From Cellulomonas sp. 73-92 (GTDB lineage: Bacteria; Actinomycetota; Actinomycetes; Actinomycetales; Cellulomonadaceae), in assembly GCF_001898175.1 (NCBI RefSeq), contig NZ_MKTH01000002.1, forward strand, positions 80,097 to 144,096: a stretch of DNA of 64,000 nucleotides, written 5' to 3'. The translations under genes and the position numbers were made by a program. The notes under the pieces were generated by a model that was not told the DNA's origin, searched no databases, and saw only the letters and a list, made by a program, of their open reading frames with translations. Positions 25,933 through 34,469 of this stretch are shown here, piece after piece (position 1 is the stretch's first letter; each line of letters opens with the position of its first letter).

Positions 25933-27623
25933 CGGGAGCCCCCGCTCGCGCCGACCATCGGCTCGGGTTCGACGTGGTCGAGCGCCGCGACCTCCGGGTG
26001 GTGCAGGTCGAACGCCGGGCGCTCGGAGCGGATGCGCGGCAGCGACGTGAAGTTGTGCCGCGGCGGCGGGCAGCTCGTCGCCCACTCCAGCGAGTTGCCG
26101 TAGCCCCACGGGTCGTCGCGCGTCACCATCGGGGCGCTGCGCCACGTCCGGTAGACGTTGTAGAAGAACGGCAGCATCGAGATCGCCAGGATCCCCGAGC
26201 CGATGGTCGACAGCTGGTTCATCCACGTGAAGCCGTCGGCGGGCGAGTAGTCGAAGTAGCGCCGGGCCATGCCGCGCACGCCGAGCCAGTGCTGGACGAG
26301 GAACGTCGTGTGGAACCCGATGAACAGCAGCCAGAAGTGGACCTTGCCGAGCCGCTCGTCCAGCATCCGTCCCGTGAACTTGGGCCACCAGAAGTAGAAG
26401 CCGGCGAACATCGCGAACACGACCGTGCCGAACACCACGTAGTGGAAGTGCGCGACGACGAAGTACGTGTCGGTCAGCTGGAAGTCCAGCGCCGGGCTGG
26501 CCAGGATCACGCCGGTGAGGCCGCCGAACAGGAACGTCACCATGAACCCGAGGGTCCACAGCATCGGCGTGTCGAAGGTCAGCTTGCCCCGCCACATCGT
26601 GCCGATCCAGTTGAAGAACTTCACGCCGGTCGGCACCGCGATGAGCATCGTCATGAACGAGAAGAAGGGCAGCAGCACCGCGCCGGTGGCGTACATGTGG
26701 TGCGCCCACACGGTCACCGACAGGGCGGCGATCGCGATGGTCGCGTACACCAGGCCCTTGTAGCCGAACACCGGCTTGCGGCTGAACACCGGGATGATCT
26801 CGGTCACGATGCCGAAGAACGGCAACGCGATGATGTAGACCTCCGGGTGCCCGAAGAACCAGAACAGGTGCTGCCAGAGCACCGCGCCGCCGTTGTCGGG
26901 GTTGAACACCTGGGCGCCCAGGCGCCGGTCCGCGCCGAGCGCGAACAGCGCCGACGCCAGCGGCGGGAAGGCCATCAGCACCAGCAGCGACGTGATGAGG
27001 ATGTTCCAGGTGAAGATGGGCATCCGGAACATCGTCATGCCGGGCGCGCGCATCGTGACGATCGTCGTGATGAAGTTGACCGCGCCGAGGATGGTGCCGA
27101 ACCCACCCAGCGCCAGCCCGAACACCCACAGGTCGCCGCCCAAGCCGGGCGTGTAGACGGTGTCGTTGAGCGGCGCGTACGCGGTCCAGCCGAACGACGC
27201 CGCGCCCTGCGGCGTCAGGAAGCCGGCGGCGGCGATGATCCCGCCGAACAGGTAGAACCAGTAGGCCAGCATGTTGAGCCGCGGGAACGCGACGTCGGGC
27301 GCGCCGATCTGCAGCGGCATGATGACGTTGGCGAACCCGGCGAACAGGGGCGTCGCGAAGAGCAGCAGCATGATCGTGCCGTGCATCGTGAACGCCTGGT
27401 TGTACTGCTCGCTGTTCTGGAACACCTGGAGCCCCGGTGAGAACAGCTCCGCGCGGATGAGCAGCGCGAGGATCCCGCCCAGGATGAACCACACGAACGC
27501 CGTGATGAGGTACAGGTAGCCGACCGTCTTGTGGTCGGTCGTCGTGATCCACTTGACGATCGTCCGGCCCATGGTCTGCTGGCGCGGGGCCAGCCCGGGG
27601 ATCACCTCGACGTGCGTCGCCAT
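25929..27623 (-). CDS. ctaD: Cytochrome c oxidase subunit I
   Basis: Catalytic subunit of the aa3 terminal oxidase, holding heme a, heme a3 and CuB. Ligand motifs: [13 protein letters not shown] (heme a), [11 protein letters not shown] (CuB His and cross-linked Tyr), WAHHMYATG (CuB His pair) and [13 protein letters not shown] (heme a3 and heme a). 564 aa with 12 hydrophobic helices. The start is 1 nt after the ctaC stop and the gene overlaps ctaF, so ctaC-ctaD-ctaF is one transcript. Confidence 0.97.
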   Translation of the reverse strand: MATHVEVIPGLAPRQQTMGRTIVKWITTTDHKTVGYLYLITAFVWFILGGILALLIRAELFSPGLQVFQNSEQYNQAFTMHGTIMLLLFATPLFAGFANVIMPLQIGAPDVAFPRLNMLAYWFYLFGGIIAAAGFLTPQGAASFGWTAYAPLNDTVYTPGLGGDLWVFGLALGGFGTILGAVNFITTIVTMRAPGMTMFRMPIFTWNILITSLLVLMAFPPLASALFALGADRRLGAQVFNPDNGGAVLWQHLFWFFGHPEVYIIALPFFGIVTEIIPVFSRKPVFGYKGLVYATIAIAALSVTVWAHHMYATGAVLLPFFSFMTMLIAVPTGVKFFNWIGTMWRGKLTFDTPMLWTLGFMVTFLFGGLTGVILASPALDFQLTDTYFVVAHFHYVVFGTVVFAMFAGFYFWWPKFTGRMLDERLGKVHFWLLFIGFHTTFLVQHWLGVRGMARRYFDYSPADGFTWMNQLSTIGSGILAISMLPFFYNVYRTWRSAPMVTRDDPWGYGNSLEWATSCPPPRHNFTSLPRIRSERPAFDLHHPEVAALDHVEPEPMVGASGGSR

Positions 27624-27624
27624 G

Positions 27625-28503
27625 TCAGCCCTGGCCTCCGATGGTCGTCACGCTCTGCTTGCGGCTGTAGTCCAGGCCGAGCTGGCCGGTCTGGCCCGCG
27701 GCGCGCAGGGCGGCGATGTGGGCGTCGTAGTCGGCCTTCGACACGACCTGGACGTTGAAGAGCATCTTCGCGTGGTAGTCGCCGCAGAGCTCCGCGCACT
27801 TGCCGCGGTAGGTGCCGATCGCGGTCGGGGTCACCTCGAAGGTGTTGGTGCGCCCCGGGATCGCGTCCATCTTGAAGAGGAACGCCGGCACCCAGAACGA
27901 GTGGGCCACGTCGCGGGAGTTGATGGTGAACATCACGCGCTCGTTCACCGGCAGGTAGAGCGTGACGACGCCGTTGTCCAGCCCCCCGGGCTGGCTGACG
28001 TCGGCCGCCTGGACCCCGGCGTCGTAGACGCCGTCGTCCAGGTAGTTGATGTCCCACGACCACTGCTTGCCGATCACCTGGACGTGCAGGTCCGCCGGCT
28101 TGTCGGTGGCGAGGATCGCCGTGGTGTCCCGGTTCGTGAAGAAGAACATCACGCCGATCATGACGATCGGCAGCACCACGTACATCACCTCGAGGGGCAC
28201 GTGGTAGCGCAGCTGGACCGGCAGGGTGTCGTCGTCGTCCTTGCGCTTGCGGTAGGCGGCGACGCACCACAGGATCAGGCCCCACACCAGGACCCCGACG
28301 AGCAGGGCGGCGATCCAGGAGCCGCGCCAGAGGGTGCTGATGCGACCGGTCTGGTCGGTCACCTCGTGCGTCGAGCTCCCCGGCAGGAAGCCGCGCCACA
28401 GGAGGTCCGAGCAGCCGGACAGGAGGACGGTGGCCGCGACGAGCAGTCCCGCGCCGGCGACGGCGCGGCGACGACGTGAGCGGCGTCGGTGGTCCGGGTG
28501 CAC
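27625..28503 (-). CDS. ctaC: Cytochrome c oxidase subunit II (lipoprotein, CuA)
   Basis: Carries the CuA electron entry site. An N-terminal lipoprotein signal ([14 protein letters not shown], lipobox Cys) is followed by two TM helices ([21 protein letters not shown] and [17 protein letters not shown]), then the cupredoxin domain with HSFWVPAF and the CuA ligands in [15 protein letters not shown] at 28503 is chosen (GGAAGG about 6 nt upstream, giving a 292-aa protein starting just before the signal peptide). A frame to 28647 would add an Arg-rich leader with no support. A perfect DosR-type box lies 50-63 bp upstream. Confidence 0.95.
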   Translation of the reverse strand: MHPDHRRRSRRRRAVAGAGLLVAATVLLSGCSDLLWRGFLPGSSTHEVTDQTGRISTLWRGSWIAALLVGVLVWGLILWCVAAYRKRKDDDDTLPVQLRYHVPLEVMYVVLPIVMIGVMFFFTNRDTTAILATDKPADLHVQVIGKQWSWDINYLDDGVYDAGVQAADVSQPGGLDNGVVTLYLPVNERVMFTINSRDVAHSFWVPAFLFKMDAIPGRTNTFEVTPTAIGTYRGKCAELCGDYHAKMLFNVQVVSKADYDAHIAALRAAGQTGQLGLDYSRKQSVTTIGGQG

Positions 28504-28552
28504 GGCCTGCCTTCCACTACGGCCCGAGGGGCGGCGACGAAGCCTGAGGCCT

Positions 28553-28566
28553 GGGACTTTAGTCCC
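28553..28566 (-). promoter_or_regulatory. DosR/DevR-type palindromic box upstream of ctaC
   Basis: GGGACT-TT-AGTCCC matches the published DosR/DevR hypoxia-box core (GGGACT-WW-AGTCCC) at all 14 positions. It lies in the divergent region between ctaC and the desulfurase-like gene. Confidence 0.6.
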
Positions 28567-28666
28567 CGGCTGGCCCAGCGTAGCGCGGACGTCCGAGCCT
28601 GCACCGGGTGTTCTCGCATGTCGTGACGCGGCGTCCCGAACCGTCATGACGTGCTCCGTCGCGGGT

Positions 28667-28681
28667 TAGGTTCTCCCCGTG
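28667..28681 (+). promoter_or_regulatory. Leaderless-type promoter
   Basis: TAGGTT (28667-28672), six bases, GTG at 28679. Confidence 0.5.
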
Positions 28682-29827
28682 ACGGTCGACCGCGTGGTGC
28701 TCGACGCCGGGGGCCAGGCCCCCCTGCTGCCCGTGGCGCGCGACGCGTTCCTCGCCGCGCTCGACGAGGGCTGGGCCGACCCCCGCCGGCTCCACTCCGA
28801 AGGGCGCCGCGCCCGCGCCCTGCTCGACGGCGCCCGGGAGGCGCTGGCCGCGGCCGTCGGGGCGCGCACCGAGGAGGTCGACCTCGCGCCGTCCCACACG
28901 GCGGCCCTCCACACGGCCGTCTCCACCGTGGCGCTGGGGCGCCGGCGGGTCGGCGCGGACGTCGTCGTCTCCGCCGTGGAGCGCGCGGCCGTGCTACACG
29001 CCGCCGACTTCACGGCCGCGCGCGGCGACGGCCGCCGCGTCACCGTCCCCGTGGCGCGCACCGGCCAGGTGGACGACGAGGCCTTCGTCGCCGCGCTGGC
29101 ACGTCCGGGCGTGGCGCTGGCCGCGCTCCAGCACGCCAACGGCGAGGTCGGCACGCTCCAGCCCGTCGCGGCGGTCCACGAGGCGGCCCGCGCCGCCGGG
29201 GTGCCGCTGCTCGTCGATGCCGGCGCCAGCCTCGGGCACGTGCCGGTGGGCGACGCGTGGGACCTGCTCGCCGCCAACCCGGGCGACTGGGGCGGGCCGT
29301 CGGGGCTCGGCGTGCTCGTCGTCCGCGCCGGGGTGCGGCGCTCCCCCGACCGGCCGTCCGACGAGGACCGCTGGTTCCCGGGGGGCGTCAGCGTGCCGGC
29401 GGCGCTCGCCGCCGCGGTGGCGCTCGAGTCGGCTCTCGCCGGTCAGGCCGCGGCCGACGAGGAGCGGCGCGCGCTCGTCGCGCGGTTGCGCGACCGCATC
29501 CCGGCGGAGATCGAGGACGTCGACGTCGCCGGGCCCGCCGAGGGGCGGCTGCCGCACGTGCTGACGTTCTCCTGCCTCTTCGTCGACGGCGAGGCGGTCG
29601 TCGGCGCGCTCGACGCCGCCGGGTTCGCGGTCGGCAGCGGTTCCGCGTGCACGTCGAGCACGCTCGAGCCGAGCCACGTGCTGGCGGCGATGGGCGTGCT
29701 CACGCACGGCAACGTGCGGATCGCCCTGCCGCGCGGCACGCGGGCCGCCGACGTCGAGCGCTTCGCCGACGTGCTGCCGGGCATCGTCCGGTCCATCCGG
29801 GCCCGGCTCGGGGTGGTCGACCTGTGA
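28679..29827 (+). CDS. Cysteine-desulfurase-like class V aminotransferase fold lacking the PLP lysine
   Basis: 382 aa, clearly homologous to NifS/IscS: ALQHANGEVGTLQP, VDAGASLGHVPVG, and the sulfur-carrying loop GSGSACTSS (Cys324). The normal GHKxxGPKG segment, whose Lys holds PLP, reads NPGDWGGPSG here, so Lys is replaced by Asp203. The PLP-stacking His of the VEHxA motif is Arg102 (VERAA). If the alignment is right it cannot form the usual Schiff base and may be a scaffold or a persulfide-relay protein. The next gene, tusA, overlaps by GTGA, which fits a sulfur-transfer pair. The start comes from the leaderless promoter. Confidence 0.85.
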   Translation: MTVDRVVLDAGGQAPLLPVARDAFLAALDEGWADPRRLHSEGRRARALLDGAREALAAAVGARTEEVDLAPSHTAALHTAVSTVALGRRRVGADVVVSAVERAAVLHAADFTAARGDGRRVTVPVARTGQVDDEAFVAALARPGVALAALQHANGEVGTLQPVAAVHEAARAAGVPLLVDAGASLGHVPVGDAWDLLAANPGDWGGPSGLGVLVVRAGVRRSPDRPSDEDRWFPGGVSVPAALAAAVALESALAGQAAADEERRALVARLRDRIPAEIEDVDVAGPAEGRLPHVLTFSCLFVDGEAVVGALDAAGFAVGSGSACTSSTLEPSHVLAAMGVLTHGNVRIALPRGTRAADVERFADVLPGIVRSIRARLGVVDL

Positions 29828-30099
29828 CCGGCGAGGTGACCCCCGGCGGTGCGGGTGTGCCGGACGAGGTGGTCGTGGACGCGCGGGGGATGCTGTGCCC
29901 CGCACCCGTCATCGCGCTCGCCAAGGCGGCGCGGTCGCTGCCCGAGGGCGCACGCGTCACCGTGCTGGCCACCGACCCCGCCGCGGCCGTCGACGTCCCC
30001 GCCTGGGCACGCATGCGCGGGCATCGGGTGCTGGAGACGACGGAGGACGGCGAGCACCTGGTGCTCACCGTCCTCCTCGGACCGGCGAAGGCCCGCTGA
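29824..30099 (+). CDS. tusA: TusA-family sulfurtransferase
   Basis: 91 aa, one TusA/SirA domain: VVDARGMLCPAPVIALAKAA carries the persulfide-accepting Cys of the CPxP motif. TusA takes sulfur from a cysteine desulfurase and passes it on for tRNA thiolation or cofactor synthesis. Start GTG at 29824 overlaps the stop of the desulfurase-like gene. The pairing is meaningful because some actinobacterial proteins fuse the two domains (recalled). Convergent with erpA, 13 bp apart. Confidence 0.9.
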   Translation: MTGEVTPGGAGVPDEVVVDARGMLCPAPVIALAKAARSLPEGARVTVLATDPAAAVDVPAWARMRGHRVLETTEDGEHLVLTVLLGPAKAR

Positions 30100-30112
30100 G
30101 CGGGCCGCAGGA

Positions 30113-30463
30113 TCAGGCGAACGAGCCGCCGCACGCGCAGGAGCTCTGCGCGTTCGGGTTGTCGATCGTGAAGCCCTGCTTCTCGATCGTGTCCGCGAAG
30201 TCGATCGTCGCGCCCTCGAGGTAGGGCACGCTCATGCGGTCGACGACGACCTCGACGCCGCCGAAGTCGCGCACCGCGTCGCCCTCGAGCATGCGCTCGT
30301 CGAAGTACAGCTGGTAGATCAGGCCGGAGCAGCCACCCGGCTGCACGGCGACGCGCAGCCGGAGGTCGTCGCGACCCTCCTGCTCGAGCAGGCTGCGGAC
30401 CTTGGCCGCGGCCACGTCCGTGAGCTCCACGCCATGGGTGGCGGTCTGGATCGTCTCGCTCAT
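30113..30463 (-). CDS. erpA: Iron-sulfur cluster insertion protein (A-type carrier)
   Basis: 116 aa A-type carrier that delivers Fe-S clusters to apo-proteins. The three cluster Cys residues are present: PGGCSGLIYQL and the C-terminal SSCACGGSF (CxC). ATG at 30463 with AGGAG about 7 nt upstream. Downstream consumers of clusters in the same window include LipA, NadA and QcrA. Confidence 0.93.
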   Translation of the reverse strand: MSETIQTATHGVELTDVAAAKVRSLLEQEGRDDLRLRVAVQPGGCSGLIYQLYFDERMLEGDAVRDFGGVEVVVDRMSVPYLEGATIDFADTIEKQGFTIDNPNAQSSCACGGSFA

Positions 30464-30564
30464 GTCGTTCTCCTGTCGCACGCCGTTGCTGTGCGCAACG
30501 GGGCTGTCGGCGCGCTTGTTCCCCGTCAGCGTACGACGCGCCGAGCGGGACTCTCGACCGCGCG

Positions 30565-31782
30565 TCAGCGCGGCCTGGGCGACCAGGTGCGCGCCACCGC
30601 CGCGGTGCGAGCGGTGAGGGTGCCGGCGGGGTCGGCGAGCGCGGCCGCCACCTGCGCGCGCGTCTCCGAGACGGCGTAGGCCGCGCTGATCCCCTCGGCC
30701 GCCTGCTCCCGCCGGCCGACGAGCACCTCGCCGGCGACGACGATCGTCGGCAGGCCGTGCGCCAGCGCGCGGTGCGCCACCTCCGCCACGACCTTGCCGT
30801 GCAGCGACTGCCAGTCGAACCGCCCCTCGCCCGTGACGACGAGGTCGGCGCCGGCCAGCCGCGCGTCCAGCCCCACGGCGTCGGCCACCACGGCCGCCCC
30901 GGGCACGAGCCGCGCGCCGAGCAGCGCCAGCCCGAAGCCGAGCCCCCCGGCCGCGCCCGCCCCCGGCAGCGCGGCCAGCCGGTCGGCACCGGAGCGGGCC
31001 GAGGCCGTCGGGACCGCGCCGTGGTGATGACCGAACGCCACCGGCTCGGCCAGCAGGTTCGGGCGCTCGACCTCGCCGAGCGCGGCCCCGGCGACCCGCG
31101 CGAACCGGGCCAGCGCCCGCTCCAGGTGCTGCGCCTGCTCCGGCGTCGCGCCCTTCTGCGGCGAGAAGCCCGCGGCGGCGCCCTGCAGCCCGAGCAGCGG
31201 CACGTCGACGTCGCAGGCGACGAGGACCTCCACGCCCGACCAGTCGGCCCGCAGCGCCGGCAGGCCGGCGAGGTCGTCGTCCGCCAGCTCGTCGAGCCCG
31301 CCACCGCCCCCGGCGAGGCGGCCGCCAGCGCCGGCCAGCCCGAGCCCGGCCAGCATCCCGGCGCCGCCGTCGACGGTCCCCGAGCCACCGAGGCCGACGA
31401 CGATGCGGCGCGCCCCGGTCTCGCGCGCGTGCCGCAGCAGCTCCCCGAGGCCCACCGACGTGGTGCGCGTCGGGTCCCGCCGGTCGTCCGGCACGAGCGC
31501 GAGGCCGACCGCCTGGGCCGACTCGACGTAGGCCGTGTCGCCGGCGAGCAGCACGGCCGCGTCCACGTCCTCGCCCCACGGCCCGCGGACGACGAACGGC
31601 AGCAGCCGGCCGCCGATGCTCGCCCGCAGGGTGTCCACGAAGCCCGGGCCACCGTCCGCCAGGGGGGCGACGACGATCTCGTCGTGCCGTGCTCCGGCGC
31701 GCCAGCCGGCCGCCATGGCGGCGGCCGCCGCCTGCGGCGAGAGCAGCCCACCGAAGCCGTCCGGAGCCAGCAGCACGCGCAT
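30565..31782 (-). CDS. glxK: Glycerate kinase
   Basis: 405 aa, GK-1 (GlxK) family, which phosphorylates glycerate to phosphoglycerate. Typical segments: LLAPDGFGGLLSPQAAAAAMAAGW, ADGGPGFVDTL, GLGGSGTVDGGAGMLAGLG, GFSPQKGATPEQ, GAAGGLGFGL and VVTGEGRFDWQSLHGKVV. ATG at 31782 is right before the family start MRVLLAPDG. The frame to 31941 runs antisense into nadA and is discarded. A mirrored promoter pair separates it from nadA by 43 bp. Confidence 0.92.
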   Translation of the reverse strand: MRVLLAPDGFGGLLSPQAAAAAMAAGWRAGARHDEIVVAPLADGGPGFVDTLRASIGGRLLPFVVRGPWGEDVDAAVLLAGDTAYVESAQAVGLALVPDDRRDPTRTTSVGLGELLRHARETGARRIVVGLGGSGTVDGGAGMLAGLGLAGAGGRLAGGGGGLDELADDDLAGLPALRADWSGVEVLVACDVDVPLLGLQGAAAGFSPQKGATPEQAQHLERALARFARVAGAALGEVERPNLLAEPVAFGHHHGAVPTASARSGADRLAALPGAGAAGGLGFGLALLGARLVPGAAVVADAVGLDARLAGADLVVTGEGRFDWQSLHGKVVAEVAHRALAHGLPTIVVAGEVLVGRREQAAEGISAAYAVSETRAQVAAALADPAGTLTARTAAVARTWSPRPR

Positions 31783-31790
31783 GGCCCCAG

Positions 31791-31819
31791 ATCGTCGCAC
31801 GGCGGGCCTGTGCGAGGAT
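31791..31819. promoter_or_regulatory. Mirrored extended -10 pair between glxK and nadA
   Basis: ATCGTCGCA (31791-31799, read on the minus strand as TGCGACGAT) and TGCGAGGAT (31811-31819) face away from each other across 11 bp. Each lies 6-8 nt from its start codon. Confidence 0.4.
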
Positions 31820-31825
31820 CGGCGT

Positions 31826-33031
31826 GTGACTCTCGCGACACCCGAGCGGTCGGTCTTCGTCGAGCCCGCCTCGTCGGCGTTGCTCCTGCTGGGACGCGGT
31901 GTGGACCTCGCCTCCGAACGGGGCGTCGAGTGCGCCGGCACGCTGCCGCCCGCGAGCGACCCCGACCTCGTCGAACGTGCCCGCGCGGCGCGCGACGCCC
32001 TCGGCGACCGCGCCTTCGTCCTGGGCCACCACTACCAGCGCGACGAGGTCATCGCGTTCGCTGACGTCACGGGCGACTCCTTCCGGCTGGCGCAGCAGGC
32101 CGCGGCGCGGCCCGAGGCGGAGTTCATCGTCTTCTGCGGCGTGCACTTCATGGCCGAGTCGGCCGACATCCTCACCGCAGCCCACCAGCAGGTGGTGCTG
32201 CCGGACCTGGCCGCGGGCTGCTCCATGGCGGACATGGCGGCGATCGACCAGGTCGAGGACGCCTGGGACGTGCTGACCGACGCCGGCGTCGCCGACGACA
32301 CGGTCCCCGTGACGTACATGAACTCCACGGCGGCCATCAAGGCGTTCACGGGCCGCCACGGCGGCACGGTGTGCACGTCGTCGAACGCCCAGGTCGCCCT
32401 GCGGTGGGCCTTCGAGCAGACCGGCGGGGTCGACGGCCGTGGGAAGGTCCTGTTCCTGCCCGACCAGCACCTGGGGCGCAACACGGCGGTGCTCCAGCTC
32501 GGGATGGGGCTGACCGACTGCGTGGTCTACGACCCCCACAAGCCGAACGGCGGCCTCACCGCGCAGCAGCTGCGCGACGCCCGGATGATCCTGTGGCGCG
32601 GCCACTGCTCCGTGCACGGGCGCTTCTCGGCGCGCAACGTCGCGGACATCCGTGCCGCCGACCCGGGCGTGCGGGTGATCGTCCACCCCGAGTGCACGCA
32701 CGAGGTCGTCACCGCGGCCGACGAGGTGGGGTCGACCGAGAAGATCATCAAGGCCCTCGACGCTGCGCCGGCGGGCACCCACTGGGCGATCGGCACCGAG
32801 CTCAACCTGGTGCGTCGGCTGGCGCAGACCCACCCCGACCAGGCGATCCACTACCTCGACTCGACCGTGTGCTTCTGCTCGACGATGAACCGGATCGACC
32901 TGCCCCACCTCACGTGGGCGCTGGAGTCGCTCGCGGCCGGCCGCGTGGTCAACCGCATCGTCGTCGACGCCGACGACGCCCACTGGGCGCGCGTCGCGCT
33001 GGACCAGATGCTGGCGCTGCCGGGCTACTGA
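31826..33031 (+). CDS. nadA: Quinolinate synthase A
   Basis: Condenses iminoaspartate with dihydroxyacetone phosphate to quinolinate for NAD synthesis. It needs a 4Fe-4S cluster. 401 aa. Diagnostic stretches: LGHHYQRDEVIAFADVTGDSF, FCGVHFMAESADIL, VLPDLAAGCSMADMA, YMNSTAAIKAF, CTSSNA, LFLPDQHLGRNTA, HPECTHEVV, IGTELNLV and VCFCSTMNRI. The candidate cluster Cys residues are in AAGCSM, HPECTH and FCST. GTG at 31826 is inferred from the family start and the promoter. The frame extending to 31535 is antisense to glxK. Confidence 0.94.
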   Translation: MTLATPERSVFVEPASSALLLLGRGVDLASERGVECAGTLPPASDPDLVERARAARDALGDRAFVLGHHYQRDEVIAFADVTGDSFRLAQQAAARPEAEFIVFCGVHFMAESADILTAAHQQVVLPDLAAGCSMADMAAIDQVEDAWDVLTDAGVADDTVPVTYMNSTAAIKAFTGRHGGTVCTSSNAQVALRWAFEQTGGVDGRGKVLFLPDQHLGRNTAVLQLGMGLTDCVVYDPHKPNGGLTAQQLRDARMILWRGHCSVHGRFSARNVADIRAADPGVRVIVHPECTHEVVTAADEVGSTEKIIKALDAAPAGTHWAIGTELNLVRRLAQTHPDQAIHYLDSTVCFCSTMNRIDLPHLTWALESLAAGRVVNRIVVDADDAHWARVALDQMLALPGY

Positions 33032-33032
33032 C

Positions 33033-33632
33033 GTGGGCACCGGGAACCCGCTTCGGGTCGGGCTCTTCGTCTTCGACGAAGCCGAGGAGCTCGACGTCGT
33101 CGGCCCCTACGACGTGCTGGCCTGGTGGGCGCAGCACTCCGACCTGCGTCCCCAGGTGCTGACGTTCTCGGCCGACGGCGCCGGCGTGCGGTGCGCCAAG
33201 GGGCTGTCGCTGGTGCCGGACACGTCGGCCGACGAGGTGGGCCCGCTGCACGTGCTGATCTACCCGGGCGGGCACGGAACCCGCGCCCTGGCCGCCGACC
33301 CGGAGCACCTGGCCTGGGTGCGCCAGATGCGCGCGACGACCCCGGTGCTGGCCTCCGTGTGCACCGGCGCGCTGGTGTTCGCGGCCGCCGGGCTGCTCGC
33401 CGGCCGGCCGGCGACGACCCACTGGGACGCCTTCGACGAGCTCGCCGAGCTGGACCCCTCGATCCTCGTCGACACCGAGGCGCGCTGGGTCGACGACGGC
33501 GACACGGTCACCTCCGCCGGCGTCTCGGCGGGCATCGACATGGCGCTCCACCTCGTCGACCGGCTCGACTCCCGGGACATGGCCCGGCGGGTGCGCCGCG
33601 GCATCCAGTACGACCCGGAACCACCCGTCTGA
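33033..33632 (+). CDS. DJ-1/PfpI-family protein
   Basis: 199 aa with the class I glutamine-amidotransferase-like fold: VGLFVFDEAEELDVVGPYDVL, LIYPGGHGTRAL and the nucleophile elbow ASVCTGALVFAAAGLL with a Cys, followed by TTHWDAFDEL. This subfamily includes isocyanide hydratases and the sensor halves of AraC-type regulators. The GTG start lies one base after the nadA stop, so it is co-transcribed with nadA. The reaction is unknown. Confidence 0.87.
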   Translation: MGTGNPLRVGLFVFDEAEELDVVGPYDVLAWWAQHSDLRPQVLTFSADGAGVRCAKGLSLVPDTSADEVGPLHVLIYPGGHGTRALAADPEHLAWVRQMRATTPVLASVCTGALVFAAAGLLAGRPATTHWDAFDELAELDPSILVDTEARWVDDGDTVTSAGVSAGIDMALHLVDRLDSRDMARRVRRGIQYDPEPPV

Positions 33633-33639
33633 CCGCCGC

Positions 33640-33654
33640 TACCCTTACGGGGTG
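33640..33654 (+). promoter_or_regulatory. Leaderless-type promoter
   Basis: TACCCT (33640-33645), six bases, GTG at 33652. Confidence 0.5.
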
Positions 33655-34260
33655 ATCGGTCGCAACAAGAACGCGGACGCCGCCCCCGTGCAGCAGCCAC
33701 CCGTCGAGGATCCGGCGGCGGGCAAGGGCCACCCGACCCCGAAGCGCAAGGTCGCCGAGGCGGCCAACAAGCGCCCCCTCGTCGTCGACGACCGCCGCCA
33801 GGCGGCCAAGGACGCGCGCACCAAGGACCGGGCCAAGCGCGACCTGCAGTACAAGGCGATGCTCTCCGGCGACGAGCGGAACATGCCACCGCGCGACGCC
33901 GGGCCGGTCAAGCGGTTCGTGCGCGACCACGTCGACGCGCGCTTCAACCTCGGCTCGTACTTCCTGCCGCTGGCGGTCGTCTTCCTGCTCTTCGCGTTCG
34001 TGGCGCAGTACCTCGGGTCGCTCGGCTTCTCGCTCGTCGTCGCGGCGCTGTACCTCTACGTGCTCGCGGTCGTCGTCGACTCGGTGATCCTGTGGCGTGG
34101 CCTGCGCAAGCGGCTCATCGCCAAGTTCGGCCCGACCTCGACGAGCGGCAACCTCATGTACGGCGTGCTGCGTGCCACCCAGCTGCCGCGCACCCGCCTG
34201 CCGCGCCCGCAGGTGAGGCGCGGCGGCGCGCCGGTCGTGCCGAAGGCGCCGAAGAAGTAG
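33652..34260 (+). CDS. DUF3043 membrane protein
   Basis: 202 aa. Long charged N-terminus (Lys/Arg/Asp-rich, residues 1-95), two TM helices (FLPLAVVFLLFAFVAQYL and LVVAALYLYVLAVVVDSVILW), then a basic tail. This matches actinobacteria-specific DUF3043 proteins, whose function is unknown. It abuts the convergent small gene with no intervening base. Confidence 0.88.
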   Translation: MIGRNKNADAAPVQQPPVEDPAAGKGHPTPKRKVAEAANKRPLVVDDRRQAAKDARTKDRAKRDLQYKAMLSGDERNMPPRDAGPVKRFVRDHVDARFNLGSYFLPLAVVFLLFAFVAQYLGSLGFSLVVAALYLYVLAVVVDSVILWRGLRKRLIAKFGPTSTSGNLMYGVLRATQLPRTRLPRPQVRRGGAPVVPKAPKK

Positions 34261-34467
34261 TCAGGCGGCCGGCAGGGCGATCGTGGGCGGCACCGGCGCG
34301 CCCTCGTTGAGGAGCACCGCGCGGCGCACGCGCTGCTCGGCCAGCGCCCGCCAGTGGTCGCCGAGCCACTCCTCGGCGTCGTAGCGGGCGTCGAAGACGG
34401 GGCTCGTCGGGCGGTCCAGCACGGCGCCGGACTCGTCCTCCAGCCGCCACTCCCAGCGCGGTCGCAT
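34261..34467 (-). CDS. Small hypothetical protein downstream of pyrD
   Basis: 68 aa (MRPRWEWRLEDESGAVLD...). It starts 2 bp after the pyrD stop and is probably translated with it. Aromatic-rich N-terminus, no TM helix, no family recognised. Its stop lies immediately next to the stop of the DUF3043 gene. Confidence 0.7.
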   Translation of the reverse strand: MRPRWEWRLEDESGAVLDRPTSPVFDARYDAEEWLGDHWRALAEQRVRRAVLLNEGAPVPPTIALPAA

Positions 34468-34469
34468 GC

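Noticed and set aside
30464..33040. 975-aa minus-strand frame ending in ErpA
   Set aside because: Only the last 116 codons are ErpA. The rest is the shadow of nadA and glxK, and a Shine-Dalgarno site marks the start at 30463.
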